A DNA stretch of 64,000 bases, taken from contig NZ_CP031969.1 of NCBI RefSeq assembly GCF_003443735.1, positions 7,254,001-7,318,000 of the forward strand, given 5' to 3'. The notes beneath the pieces are model-generated. The model made no database searches, was not told the origin of the DNA, and saw only the letters and a list, made by a program, of their open reading frames with translations. The first letter of the stretch is position 1. Each line of letters begins with the position of its first letter. This DNA is from Streptomyces sp. CC0208. GTDB lineage: Bacteria; Actinomycetota; Actinomycetes; Streptomycetales; Streptomycetaceae. Below are positions 8,821-15,208 of this stretch, in pieces. Made by a program: the position numbers and the translations under genes.

Positions 8821-9732
8821 TCAGCCCCGCGCCCGCTGGGTGACCGCGATGCACACCAGCACCGCCGCGGCCGTCAGCGGGGCGGCCACCGTCAGGTGCT
8901 CGCCGAGCAGCAGCACCGACCACACCAGTGTGAGCAGGGGCTGGGCCAACTGCAACTGGCTGGCCTTGGGGATGCCGATCGCCGCCATGCCCCGGTACCA
9001 GACGACCAGGCCGACGAACTGTGAGCCCGCCGCCACCCACAGCAGCCCGGCGACACTGTGCGCGGTGAGGTGCACGGGCTCATACGACAGCGCGAGAGCC
9101 GCCGCGGGCACGCTGAACGGCAGACACAGCACCAGTGCCCAGGCGATGACCTGCCAGCCGGGCATCACCCCGGCCAGCCGGCCGCCCTCGGTGTAGCCGG
9201 CCGCGCACACCAGCAGCGCGGCGAACAGATACAGGTCGGCGGTGGTCAGGGCGCCACCACTCTGCTGGACGGTGAAGGCGACCACCGCGGCGGCCCCCGC
9301 GAGCGCCGCCGCCCAGAAGGTGCGCGAGGGGCGGGTGCCCATGCGCAGGGCGGAGAGCAGCGCGGTCGTCAGGGGGAGCAGACCCACCACGACGGCGGCG
9401 TGCGCGGTGGTCGACGTCCGCAGCGCGAGCGTGGTCAGCAGCGGGAACCCGACAACGACCCCGGCGGCGACGACCGCGAGCCCCGGCCAGTGACGACGGC
9501 TCGGGACCGGGACGCGCAGCGCGAGCAGACATCCGCCCGCGACGAGTGCCGCGAGGACGCTGCGCACGGCGACCAGCGACCAGGGCCCGAAGCCCTCGAG
9601 ACCCCACGCCGTGGCGGGGAAGGTGAGGGAGAAGGCGGCGACACCGAGCGCGGCCTGGAGGGTGCCGAAGGTCTTCGTCGGGGCCGAAACCGCTATCCCG
9701 GTCGGTGCGGTAGCGCTACTCTGTACTCTCAT
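8821..9732 (-). CDS. EamA/DMT-family transporter
   Basis: A ten-helix inner-membrane exporter of the drug/metabolite transporter superfamily with two EamA repeats (about residues 20-140 and 155-295). Visible membrane stretches include AALVAGGCLLALRV, AGAAAVVAFTV and PLLTLVWSVLLLGEHLTVAA. The substrate may be an amino acid or amine, given the divergent PLP-dependent MocR-type regulator. ATG 9732 is taken; it has no ribosome site, so the transcript may be leaderless. A GTG at 9753 is the alternative. The start codon overlaps that of the regulator on the opposite strand. Confidence 0.85.
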   Translation of the reverse strand: MRVQSSATAPTGIAVSAPTKTFGTLQAALGVAAFSLTFPATAWGLEGFGPWSLVAVRSVLAALVAGGCLLALRVPVPSRRHWPGLAVVAAGVVVGFPLLTTLALRTSTTAHAAVVVGLLPLTTALLSALRMGTRPSRTFWAAALAGAAAVVAFTVQQSGGALTTADLYLFAALLVCAAGYTEGGRLAGVMPGWQVIAWALVLCLPFSVPAAALALSYEPVHLTAHSVAGLLWVAAGSQFVGLVVWYRGMAAIGIPKASQLQLAQPLLTLVWSVLLLGEHLTVAAPLTAAAVLVCIAVTQRARG

Positions 9733-9746
9733 GCAAGAGCGTAGCA
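9715..9746. promoter_or_regulatory. Overlapping divergent starts with a dyad (candidate MocR operator)
   Basis: CATG at 9730-9733 supplies ATG for the regulator on the plus strand and ATG for the transporter on the minus strand. GCTACTCT on the left (9715-9722) faces GCTACGCTCT read on the other strand (9737-9746), and CTCT-N6-AGAG is centred on the starts. TACTCT (9717-9722) and TACGCT (minus, 9738-9743) could be the two -10 boxes, which would make both messages leaderless. Confidence 0.5.
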
Positions 9747-11194
9747 GCGTCACCGACCTGGCAGAACGGCTGCGGCAAGAGCTCGACCGCTACTCTCCTG
9801 GCGGAAAGCTCCCGTCGAGTCGGGCCCTCGTCGACCGGTTCCGGGTCAGCCCGGTGACCGTCTCCCGTGCCCTTGCCCAGCTCGCCGCCGAGGGGCTGGT
9901 GGTCACCCGGCCCGGCGCCGGCGCCTTCCGCGCACAGGCGCGCACCACGGCCGCCGCGGCCGGGGACACCTCCTGGCAGGAGGTCGCGCTGAGCGCGGAC
10001 GGCGCCGCCGACCTCGTACCGCGCTCGGTGGACGCGTCCGGTGTCCTGGTCTCGCTGGCCGCACCGGCGCCCGGGGTGGTCGAGTTCAACGGCGGCTATC
10101 TGCACCCCACCCTCCAGCCGGAGCGCGCGATGTCCGCGGCCCTGGCCCGCGCGGGCCGCCGCCCTGGAGCCTGGGGGCGGCCACCGACGGAAGGGCTGCC
10201 GGAACTGCGCGAGTGGTTCGCGCGGAACATCGGCGGCGCGGTGACGGCCGCGGAGGTGCTGATCACCGCGGGCGGCCAGTCGGCGCTCACGACCGCGCTG
10301 CGTGCGCTGGCCCCGCCCGGCGCACCCGTGCTCGTCGAGTCGCCCACCTATCCCGGCATGCTGGCGATCGCCCGCTCGGCGGGCCTGCGCCCCGTGCCCG
10401 TCCCGGTGGACGCGGACGGGGTGCGGCCCGCCCTGCTCGCCGACGCGTTCCGGGCGACCGGCGCCCGGGTGTTCGTGTGCCAGCCGCTGTTCCAGAACCC
10501 GACCGGGGCGGTGCTGGCCCCCGAGCGCCGGGGCGAGGTGCTGCGGATCGCCCGCGAGGCCGGTGCGTTCGTCGTCGAGGACGACTTCGTACGACGGCTC
10601 GTGCACGAGGACGCGGGCCCTCTGCCGCGCCCGCTGGCCGCCGACGACACCGACGGAGTCGTCGTCCACGTCAGCTCGCTGACCAAGGCGACCTCGCCGA
10701 GCTTCCGGGTGAGCGCGCTCGCCGCACGCGGCCCGGTGCTGGAGCGGCTGCGCGCGATCCAGATCGTCGACACGTTCTTCGTCCCCCGCCCCCTCCAGGA
10801 GGCGGCCCTGGAACTGGTCGGTTCCCCGGCCTGGCCCCGTCATCTGCGCACGATCTCGGCGGAGTTGAAGACCCGCCGGGACACCATGACCACCGCCCTC
10901 CGCCTCGGCCTGCCCGAACTCGCCCTCCCGCACATCCCCTCGGGCGGCTACCACCTCTGGCTCCGCCTCCCGGACGGCACGGACGAGACCGCCCTGACCG
11001 CCGCGGCCCTGCGCGCGGGGGTCGCGATCACCCCGGGCCGCCCGTACTTCAGCGCGGAACCCCCCGCGGGACACCTGCGGTTGAGCTTCGCGGCGGTGGC
11101 CGGAGCGGGGGAGATCGCGGAAGGGGTACGACGGTTGCGGACCGCCTGCGACGAGGTGCTCCCGGCGAAAAGCGCTCGACTCCGGCCCACCTGA
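9731..11194 (+). CDS. MocR-type regulator (GntR HTH fused to class I aminotransferase fold)
   Basis: A 487-residue PLP-dependent transcription regulator. An N-terminal GntR winged helix (residues 1-75, with SRALVDRFRVSPVTVSRALA) is followed by an aminotransferase-like domain (about 115-480). The PLP lysine is expected in SSLTKATSPSFRV; other conserved pieces are AGGQSALTTALRAL and QPLFQNPTGAVL. Such proteins usually sense PLP or amino compounds and control the adjacent divergent gene, here a DMT exporter. The start overlaps that gene's start. A GNAT gene follows 18 bases after the stop and may be cotranscribed. Confidence 0.88.
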   Translation: MQERSSVTDLAERLRQELDRYSPGGKLPSSRALVDRFRVSPVTVSRALAQLAAEGLVVTRPGAGAFRAQARTTAAAAGDTSWQEVALSADGAADLVPRSVDASGVLVSLAAPAPGVVEFNGGYLHPTLQPERAMSAALARAGRRPGAWGRPPTEGLPELREWFARNIGGAVTAAEVLITAGGQSALTTALRALAPPGAPVLVESPTYPGMLAIARSAGLRPVPVPVDADGVRPALLADAFRATGARVFVCQPLFQNPTGAVLAPERRGEVLRIAREAGAFVVEDDFVRRLVHEDAGPLPRPLAADDTDGVVVHVSSLTKATSPSFRVSALAARGPVLERLRAIQIVDTFFVPRPLQEAALELVGSPAWPRHLRTISAELKTRRDTMTTALRLGLPELALPHIPSGGYHLWLRLPDGTDETALTAAALRAGVAITPGRPYFSAEPPAGHLRLSFAAVAGAGEIAEGVRRLRTACDEVLPAKSARLRPT

Positions 11195-11212
11195 GCTGTC
11201 AACGTCCCGCCC

Positions 11213-11656
11213 ATGACCGACAACACCCCGCCCCTCGCCGAGGGCTACGAGATCTCCACCGACCCCGAGCGCATCGACGCCGGGCGCGTGCACCACTGGC
11301 TGTCGACCGATGCGTACTGGGCGATCGGACGGCCGCGGGAGAAGCAGGACCGGGCGATCGCCGGATCGCTGAACTTCGGGGTGTACGCGGTGGAATCGGG
11401 GGATCAGGTGGCCTATGCCCGGGTAGTCACCGACCTGGCCGATTTCGCCTGGCTGTGCGATGTGTACGTGGACCGGTCGGTACGGGGCGAGGGCATCGGC
11501 ACGGCATTGGTCGGGGCCGTGCGCGAGCACCTGCGGCCCTACGGCCTGAGGCGCATTCTGCTCGCCACCCACGACGCCCACGGGGTGTACGAGAAGCTGG
11601 GGTTCGCGCCGCTCGCCGAGCCCGATCGGTGGATGGCGCTGGTCCCCGGGCAGTGA
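11213..11656 (+). CDS. GNAT family N-acetyltransferase
   Basis: A 147-residue single-domain GCN5-type acetyltransferase. The acetyl-CoA loop is DRSVRGEGIGTALVGAV (R-x-x-G-x-G/A type), preceded by the beta-4 strand FAWLCDVYV and followed by THDAHGVYEKLGFAPL. The substrate is unknown. The gene starts 18 bases after the MocR-type regulator, so it may belong to the same transcription unit. Confidence 0.87.
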   Translation: MTDNTPPLAEGYEISTDPERIDAGRVHHWLSTDAYWAIGRPREKQDRAIAGSLNFGVYAVESGDQVAYARVVTDLADFAWLCDVYVDRSVRGEGIGTALVGAVREHLRPYGLRRILLATHDAHGVYEKLGFAPLAEPDRWMALVPGQ

Positions 11657-11694
11657 GCCCCGGGACGCCCTCGGTAACTCCCCGGTAACGCCTC

Positions 11695-11723
11695 TTGACC
11701 TGCGCACTTTCGCGGCTCACGAT
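11695..11723 (+). promoter_or_regulatory. Promoter of a leaderless transcript
   Basis: TTGACC (11695-11700), 17-base spacer, CACGAT (11718-11723), with the ATG at 11730 where transcription would start. No ribosome site is present, so a leaderless message is predicted. Confidence 0.5.
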
Positions 11724-11729
11724 CGCCGC

Positions 11730-12323
11730 ATGCAACTTCGGGTCACGTTCGTCGCCGCCGCGCGCAGTTCCTCGCTGCTCGCCGAGCGGTTCGAGGACGA
11801 CCGTCCGCTCGACCAGGCCGGCTGGGACGAGGTGCTGGGCGTGGCGCACGAGCTGCTGCCCTTGGCGGCGGCCGAGCTGCGGTACTGCTCACCCGCGCCC
11901 CGCAGTCGCGCCACCGGGGACGCCCTCGGGTACTCCCCGCTGGTCCAACTCGGCCTGCGTGACTGTGACATGGGGCGCTGGCGGGGGCTGACGCTCGGCG
12001 AGGCGATGGCCCGCGAGCCGGAGTCCGTGGACGCCTGGCTCGCCGACCCGCGGGCGACCCCGCACGGCGGTGAGTCACTGCTGACCTTCATCTCGCGGGT
12101 GGGGGAATGGCTCGACACCCGGCCGGTCGAGGACGGTGGCCGGGTCGTCGCCGTCGCGGAACCCGCCGTGATCCGGGCCGCGCTGGTCTACGCGCTGAAG
12201 GCCCCGCCGTCGACCTACTGGAACATCGACGTACGCCCCCTGTCGGCGACCACCGTGACCGGCAGGTCCGGCCGCTGGAACCTACGTTTCGAGGGGGTCC
12301 CGACGCAGCCTGCGCGGGCGTAG
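11730..12323 (+). CDS. Histidine-phosphatase-fold protein lacking both catalytic histidines
   Basis: A 197-residue protein aligning by eye with the phosphoglycerate-mutase/histidine phosphatase family. The landmarks are in order: the first strand (FVAAARSSS, where active enzymes have RHGE), SPAPRSRATGDAL (normally SP..RA.QTA), LRDCDMGRWRGLTLGE, PHGGESLLTFISRV and VVAVAEPAVIRAAL (normally VSHG..IR). The phospho-accepting His and the second catalytic His are replaced by Ala and Glu, so it is probably not a phosphatase. It may be a binding or regulatory pseudoenzyme. A leaderless promoter is predicted. The stop codon abuts the left inverted end of an insertion-sequence remnant. Confidence 0.75.
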   Translation: MQLRVTFVAAARSSSLLAERFEDDRPLDQAGWDEVLGVAHELLPLAAAELRYCSPAPRSRATGDALGYSPLVQLGLRDCDMGRWRGLTLGEAMAREPESVDAWLADPRATPHGGESLLTFISRVGEWLDTRPVEDGGRVVAVAEPAVIRAALVYALKAPPSTYWNIDVRPLSATTVTGRSGRWNLRFEGVPTQPARA

Positions 12324-12342
12324 AGCATGTCTCTTTGATGGG
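12323..12342 (+). repeat. Left inverted end of a degenerate insertion sequence
   Basis: GAGCATGTCTCTTTGATGGG matches in inverted orientation, at 17 of 20 positions, the sequence at 14407-14426. It is followed directly by transposase-like coding remnants, which supports a terminal inverted repeat. Confidence 0.6.
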
Positions 12343-12347
12343 TTGGT

Positions 12348-12470
12348 CATGCCGGCCGATCCGGCCCGTGGGCGACGGTGGGCTGACCACAGCCGGACCC
12401 TTGAGGCTGTTTGGGTGGAAGTACCGCACCTGCTCACCCCGGCGCGACCTGCCCAGCACTGCGGGTGTGG
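12348..12470 (+). pseudogene. Remnant of an IS5-family transposase N-terminus (frameshifted)
   Basis: One frame gives GRRWADHSRTLEAV. After a shift near 12410 a second frame gives WKYRTCSPRRDLP. Joined, they match the N-terminal DUF4096-type region of Streptomyces IS5-group transposases (GRRWxDHRxxLxxIxWxYRTGxPWRDLP). The rest of the transposase is absent; about 180 bases further on the sequence becomes the GH62 promoter. It is non-functional. Confidence 0.65.
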
Positions 12471-12651
12471 ACGCCGACGATCCCCCCGTGGTGCTGGTCG
12501 GTGGTGTGGTGCCGGTCGGCGAGTAATGATCACCAAGCCCGCGTCCGCACCGCTACCTGCCCTTCACGCCAAAGACCCGTACCACCACGGGACTTGAAGC
12601 CGCCTGGTTTCAGCCTGCGAACGTTTCTGCCCGCGAATATCGCGCGAGGTA

Positions 12652-12721
12652 TTGACGCTGATCACCGGAACCCTATTATCCAGTTCGCTCGACACTTCGA
12701 CCGACGTTCGATATGTCGAAC
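12652..12721 (+). promoter_or_regulatory. GH62 promoter with palindromic operator
   Basis: TTGACG (12652-12657), 16-base spacer, TATTAT (12674-12679). Downstream lies the perfect dyad GTTCGATATGTCGAAC (12706-12721), at about +20 to +35. A second promoter at 15111-15139 has the same spacing to a nearly identical dyad, so one repressor probably controls both arabinofuranosidase genes. The 12470-12651 stretch between the transposase remnant and this promoter shows nothing recognisable. Confidence 0.65.
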
Positions 12722-12799
12722 ACTCCAGGCCGCACCACGCCGCCGGACAGCCCCTGACGGGCCCACCGGAGGCGCTTGCTCAAGGATGACGAGGTCCTT

Positions 12800-14224
12800 A
12801 TGCGCAGACGTATTTTCAGCCGCAGACGCCCCTCCGCGGTGCTCGCCGCCGCGGTCGCGGCCCTGGCCGCGTTGGCGGCGCTGCTCGTCGCCGGCCCGGC
12901 TCAGGCGGCCACCACCAGCGACGTGCGCGGTGTTGATTCCGGCCGGTGTCTCGATGTGTCGGGCTTCAGTCAGACCGACGGCGCGAACGTACAGATCTGG
13001 GACTGCCACGGTGGAATCAACCAGAAGTGGACGTTGACGGACAGCGCCCAGCTGACCGTGTACGGCAACAAGTGCCTGGATGCCCGGAACGGCGGCACCA
13101 CGGCCGGGACCCCGGTGCAGATCTGGACGTGCACCGGCACCGAGAACCAGCAGTGGCGGGTGAACCCCGACGGCACGATCGTCGGCGTGCGGTCCGGGCT
13201 GTGCCTGGAGGTCTCGGGCTGGGGCAAGGCCAACGGCACAGAGGTGCGGCTCTGGTCGTGCACCGGCGGCGCCAACCAGAAGTGGACCGGCCTGTCCGGA
13301 GTGACCAACGCGTGTGCTCTTCCGTCGACGTACCGGTGGACCTCGACGGGTCCGCTGGCGGAGCCGGCGAACGGGCAGGTCGCGCTGAAGGACTTCGCCA
13401 CCACCACGTACAACGGCAAGCACCTGGTCTACGCGACCACCTCCGACGGAGACAAGTGGCACTCGACGGGGTTCAGTCCCTTCACGAACTGGTCGGACAT
13501 GGGGGCGGCCACCCAGAACAAGACGAACCGGGACGCGGTGGCGCCCGACCTGTTCTACCTCTCGACCAAGAACATCTGGGTGATGGTGTACCAGTGGCCG
13601 TCGTTCGTCTACAGCACGTCCAGCGACCCCACCAACCCCAACGGCTGGTCCGACCCGCAGCCGCTGTTCACCGGCAGCCTCCCCCCGAACCCCGATCCGG
13701 AGAAGCACGACGCCCCGCTCGACGCGACCATGATCGCCGACAACCAGAACATGTACCTGTTCTTCGCCGGTGACAACGGCAAGATCTATCGGGCGAGCAT
13801 GCCGCTCGCGAACTTCCCCAGCAGCTTCGGCTCCTCGTACACGACGGTCATGAGCGACACCGAGAACAACCTGTTCGAGGCGCCGGAGGTCTACAAGGTC
13901 CAGGGCCGGGACCAGTACCTCATGATCGTTGAGGCGAAGGGTACGAACCGCTTCTTCCGCTCGTTCACCGCCCCCAGCCTGGACGGTCCGTGGACCGTCC
14001 AGGCCGGCACCGAAAGCAACCCCTTCGCGGGCCAGGCCAACAGCGGTTCCACCTGGGCCCAGGGCGTCAGCCACGGTGACCTGATCCGCAACAACCCCGA
14101 CCAGACCATGACCATCGATCCCTGCAACCTGCAGTTCCTCTACCAGGGCCTCAAAGACTTCACGGGAAACCCCCCCTACCCGGCCCTGCCGTACCGGCCG
14201 GGCCTGCTCACCCTGCAGCGCTGA
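12800..14224 (+). CDS. Secreted GH62 alpha-L-arabinofuranosidase with ricin-type lectin domain
   Basis: Removes arabinose side chains from arabinoxylan or arabinan outside the cell. The 474-residue precursor has a signal peptide (residues 1-36, ending GPAQA). A ricin-B/CBM13 beta-trefoil follows (about 37-165) with three QxW repeats (NQKWTL, NQQWRV, NQKWTG). The GH62 five-bladed propeller comes last (about 172-474: YRWTSTGPL, DAVAPDLFYL, DAPLDATMIADNQNMYLFF, NLFEAPEVYKV). ATG 12800 with GAGG upstream gives the cleanest signal peptide. It is a single gene, flanked by inverted insertion-sequence ends, consistent with acquisition as an accessory gene. Regulation is probably shared with the GH51 gene. 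Confidence 0.92.
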   Translation: MRRRIFSRRRPSAVLAAAVAALAALAALLVAGPAQAATTSDVRGVDSGRCLDVSGFSQTDGANVQIWDCHGGINQKWTLTDSAQLTVYGNKCLDARNGGTTAGTPVQIWTCTGTENQQWRVNPDGTIVGVRSGLCLEVSGWGKANGTEVRLWSCTGGANQKWTGLSGVTNACALPSTYRWTSTGPLAEPANGQVALKDFATTTYNGKHLVYATTSDGDKWHSTGFSPFTNWSDMGAATQNKTNRDAVAPDLFYLSTKNIWVMVYQWPSFVYSTSSDPTNPNGWSDPQPLFTGSLPPNPDPEKHDAPLDATMIADNQNMYLFFAGDNGKIYRASMPLANFPSSFGSSYTTVMSDTENNLFEAPEVYKVQGRDQYLMIVEAKGTNRFFRSFTAPSLDGPWTVQAGTESNPFAGQANSGSTWAQGVSHGDLIRNNPDQTMTIDPCNLQFLYQGLKDFTGNPPYPALPYRPGLLTLQR

Positions 14225-14328
14225 CGCGCCTGATCCACGGTGATCGCGATGGGGTGCGGTCCGCCGACGCTTAGACGAGCTGTCTACGGCGTGGGCAACT
14301 CCACCCGCTGACCGATACTCACCACCTT

Positions 14329-14363
14329 GAGGAACCCCAGCCGCGTGTCGGCCGGGGTTCCTC
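14329..14363 (+). terminator. Hairpin terminator after GH62
   Basis: GAGGAACCCC (14329-14338) pairs exactly with GGGGTTCCTC (14354-14363), and the stem extends inward through GCC/GGC. It is located 105 bases after the GH62 stop. Between the stop and the hairpin nothing else is recognisable. Confidence 0.75.
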
Positions 14364-14406
14364 CCGTTCGTGGACTCTCGTCGTGGGTGCGCTTCACTGA
14401 TCGGAC

Positions 14407-14426
14407 CCGTCAAAGAGACACGCCCC
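14407..14426 (-). repeat. Right inverted end of a degenerate insertion sequence
   Basis: Read on the minus strand this is GGGCGTGTCTCTTTGACGGG, matching the end at 12323-12342 at 17 of 20 positions. The two ends enclose the transposase remnant and the GH62 gene. Confidence 0.6.
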
Positions 14427-14511
14427 AGGGGGACTCGCCGACGGTTGCGTGCGGGTGGCTGCCCGCGGTCTCACACGCGGCGGGTCGTCGGCCGTCTCGT
14501 GCCCGCGGCTG

Positions 14512-15060
14512 TCAGCCGTTCCCTGTGTCCGGGTGCCGGGTGCCGGGTGCCGGGTGCCGGGTGCCGGGTGCCGGGTGCCGGGCCTCGCCGGTCGGCCCGG
14601 CTGCGTCGTCCGCGCCCGTGGTCCCGCGTGTGTAGCCGGTCGTCAGGAGCAGGTCCTTCGCCGGGCCGCCCACCCGCCACACCGTGCGCCAGTGGTTCGC
14701 GTCCAGGACGGTGAACTCGCCGCGGTAGAGGTCCGCCGCGCAGGGGTGGTCGGCGACATGGTGGCCGGACGTCAGGTCGAGATCGTGGAAGGGGCGCCCG
14801 TCCGAGAAGTGGATGTGCGCGGTGCCCGATGTCCCGCCCGGCAGGAAGCGGAGGGTCCGTTCCGCGGGGCGCGGGACGCCCTGCCAGACGAAGACGCCCG
14901 ATTCCTGGGACAGCAGCCCGCCGCCCTCCAGTCGGCCGAAAGCGGTCGTACCGGAGAACCGCCCCTCGCCCCCGCTCGCCAGATCCCGCACGGTTCGCTC
15001 GGTCCGCCAGCTCCCGGCCAGATACCCCAGCACATCCGTCACTGGCCAGAACTCGCCCAT
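14512..15060 (-). CDS. DUF6314-like conserved protein with a repeat-encoded C-terminus
   Basis: A 182-residue protein of a Streptomyces lipocalin-like beta-barrel type: LGYLAGSWRTERTVRDLASG, FSGTTAFGRL, QESGVFVWQG, HIHFSDGRPFHDLDLTSG, CAADLYRGEFTVLD, VWRVGGPAKDLLLTTGY. The core ends near residue 155. The last 25 or so residues (RHPAPGT units) are encoded by a 7-base tandem repeat and are unlikely to be structural. ATG 15060 has GGAGGGG upstream; GTG 15090 is less likely. The function is unknown. It is divergent from the GH51 gene. Confidence 0.72.
   Translation of the reverse strand: MGEFWPVTDVLGYLAGSWRTERTVRDLASGGEGRFSGTTAFGRLEGGGLLSQESGVFVWQGVPRPAERTLRFLPGGTSGTAHIHFSDGRPFHDLDLTSGHHVADHPCAADLYRGEFTVLDANHWRTVWRVGGPAKDLLLTTGYTRGTTGADDAAGPTGEARHPAPGTRHPAPGTRHPDTGNG
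14531..14582. repeat. Heptanucleotide tandem repeat (GGGTGCC, seven copies)
   Basis: Seven exact GGGTGCC units (14531-14579) plus three bases. They lie within the 3' end of the minus-strand DUF6314-like gene, where three units encode seven residues (GTRHPAP). Gain or loss of one unit would change the reading frame of the C-terminus. Confidence 0.9.
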
Positions 15061-15110
15061 CCGCCCCGCCCCTCCGATCCCTTCCGACACTTTCGAAGCC
15101 GCGCGACCCG

Positions 15111-15178
15111 TTGACGCTCCGGATCACCCTCCCTATCTTGCCGTTCGAAGTGCTGATCATCGTTTGATATTTCGAACG
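15111..15178 (+). promoter_or_regulatory. GH51 promoter with operator matching the GH62 operator
   Basis: TTGACG (15111-15116), 17-base spacer, TATCTT (15134-15139). The dyad CGTTTGATATTTCGAACG (15161-15178, one mismatch between arms) lies at about +15 to +32, as at GH62. LacI-family repressors of sugar genes commonly bind dyads of this kind. Confidence 0.65.
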
Positions 15179-15208
15179 TCACCTTCGACAGAGAGCCGCG
15201 GAGCATCC

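Noticed and set aside
12411..13037. Open frame across the GH62 promoter and signal-peptide region in another frame
   Set aside because: It begins in the transposase remnant, crosses the promoter and overlaps the real gene; the composition is not coding.
14531..14582. CRISPR-like repeated units
   Set aside because: Units are seven bases with no spacers; this is a simple tandem repeat.
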